Part shown: positions 5,318-5,839 of the stretch, piece after piece
How the letters are laid out: every line of letters begins with the position of its first letter
How positions within the stretch are numbered: the first letter of the stretch is position 1
Made by a program: the position numbers and the translations under genes
The notes under the pieces: model-generated
The model's database searches: none
What the model was told of the DNA's origin: nothing
The model's input: the letters and a program-made list of their open reading frames with translations, nothing else
NCBI GenBank assembly: GCA_019237175.1
Contig: JAFAHP010000584.1
Location: 1-5,839, forward strand
Direction: 5' to 3'
DNA from: Alphaproteobacteria bacterium
GTDB taxonomy: Bacteria > Pseudomonadota > Alphaproteobacteria > ATCC43930 > CGMCC-115725
DNA: 5,839 nucleotides

Positions 5318-5839
5318 TTAGCGCTTTTCAAAGACTGCGCAGGTGATGCGGTACTCGGCGAAGAGCCAGTAAAGTTTGGTCATCGAGCGTTTCCATCGCT
5401 CGAACGCGATGAACGGGACCGGAAAGCGGGCGATGTGGCGCAGCAGGATCCAGGGCCGACGCCGAACCTCGTCGCGGTAGGACGCGCCGGCGCCGATGAT
5501 GGCCCCATCGAGCAGGCTGGCCCCGTCGAATAACGCACTCAACTCGGCTGGGCTTGGCCGGTACATCGTGTCGATCGGATCGCGGTGATAGGGGTAACTG
5601 AACGGCACGGTGACAAAAGCGAGCCCGCCCTTGGGGAGGATCTCGAGACAATGGCGGGCGAGCTGGTCCGGCCGGGTCACATGCTCCAGCAGATTGCAGC
5701 AAAGGAGCGCCCGCGGACCGAGGGCCTGCAGCCGCGGCACATCAGACGGATTGGTCAGATCGGCGTGCAGATCGACGCCGGGTTCGTGGCGCATATCGAC
5801 ATGCACGATATCGACGCCGCGGGCGCGCAGCGGACGAAA
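5318..5839 (-). CDS. SAM-dependent methyltransferase (class I, type 11-like), C-terminal part
   Basis: The gene enters from the right edge; its frame is open to 5839 and 173 codons are present. The visible part begins FRPLRARGVDIVHVDM and contains DLHADLTNPSD (the acidic-strand region), LLCCNLLEHVTRPDQLAR (the post-strand-4 motif with NLLEHV in place of the common .vLEHV) and LPKGGLAFVTVPFSYPYHRD (strand 5 and beyond). This is the pattern of class I Methyltransf_11-type enzymes. The glycine-rich SAM-binding motif I lies outside the window. The tail RYPxx-like segment with PVPFIAFERWKRS and LYWLFAEYRITCAVFEKR is amphipathic. Such proteins often act in lipid, quinone or surface-glycan methylation, but the acceptor cannot be told. 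GTG 5806 could begin an open frame but would cut the fold, so the real start is off the window. The stop TAA lies at 5320-5318, 184 nt before fzlA. Confidence 0.78.
   Translation of the reverse strand, partial: FRPLRARGVDIVHVDMRHEPGVDLHADLTNPSDVPRLQALGPRALLCCNLLEHVTRPDQLARHCLEILPKGGLAFVTVPFSYPYHRDPIDTMYRPSPAELSALFDGASLLDGAIIGAGASYRDEVRRRPWILLRHIARFPVPFIAFERWKRSMTKLYWLFAEYRITCAVFEKR

Noticed and set aside
4974..5318. Minus-strand open frame starting at a TAATG overlap with the methyltransferase stop (MLYVNFAGSEGG)
   Set aside because: The start/stop overlap is suggestive of coupling, but there is no ribosome binding site, the product has no recognisable domain, and it runs deep into fzlA in another frame.
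5384..5400. GAGCG/CGCTC inverted repeat near 5384-5400
   Set aside because: It is inside the methyltransferase coding sequence (FERWKRS) and is explained by codon choice.
1..5839. A coordinated novel defence or biosynthetic gene system across the window
   Set aside because: Gene directions, gaps, a terminator and unrelated functions indicate separate units; only the toxin-antitoxin pair is clearly linked.

Overview
The window is a GC-rich chromosomal stretch that looks alphaproteobacterial. The best lineage marker is a glutathione S-transferase-fold protein ending in the HYADLDF-type tail of FzlA, a division protein known from Alphaproteobacteria. The other genes fit a soil or water alphaproteobacterium of the Rhizobiales/Rhodospirillales kind: a type II haloacid dehalogenase, a luciferase-like oxidoreductase, a Phd/PIN toxin-antitoxin pair, and a GCGGGCATGACG-type intergenic palindrome. 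The order is inferred from family knowledge, not from a search.

Layout. At the left edge three minus-strand elements follow one another: a haloacid dehalogenase (1085 to 372), a remnant of an aldo/keto reductase that keeps its N-terminus but has lost the body (351 to about 195), and the first 44 codons of an LLM-class flavin/F420-type oxidoreductase that runs off the window (133 to 1). Divergent from the dehalogenase is a compact plus-strand toxin-antitoxin operon (1238-1902) with a TATATA -10 box and a TGACCA/TGGTCA inverted repeat placed where transcription should begin. Next come a small cupin gene (2015-2392) with a plausible intrinsic terminator, and a large B12-binding-type radical SAM protein (2506-4293). 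In the convergent gap after it are several inverted repeats, including a perfect 16-bp palindrome of a dispersed-repeat type. On the minus strand follow fzlA (5133 to 4465), with a promoter that appears to place the transcript start on the ATG, and the C-terminal part of a SAM-dependent methyltransferase (5839 to 5318).

How the genes work together. Only the toxin-antitoxin pair is clearly one functional unit (TGATG stop/start overlap). The other genes appear to be separate transcription units in a mixed chromosomal neighbourhood. I see no phage, IS, CRISPR or RNA gene. The least explained gene is the radical SAM protein: its core matches a recognisable but functionally unassigned B12-binding radical SAM family, it carries a basic C-terminal extension with a hydrophobic segment, and its start codon lies directly against its Shine-Dalgarno sequence. 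The window does not show a clear new defence or biosynthetic system.
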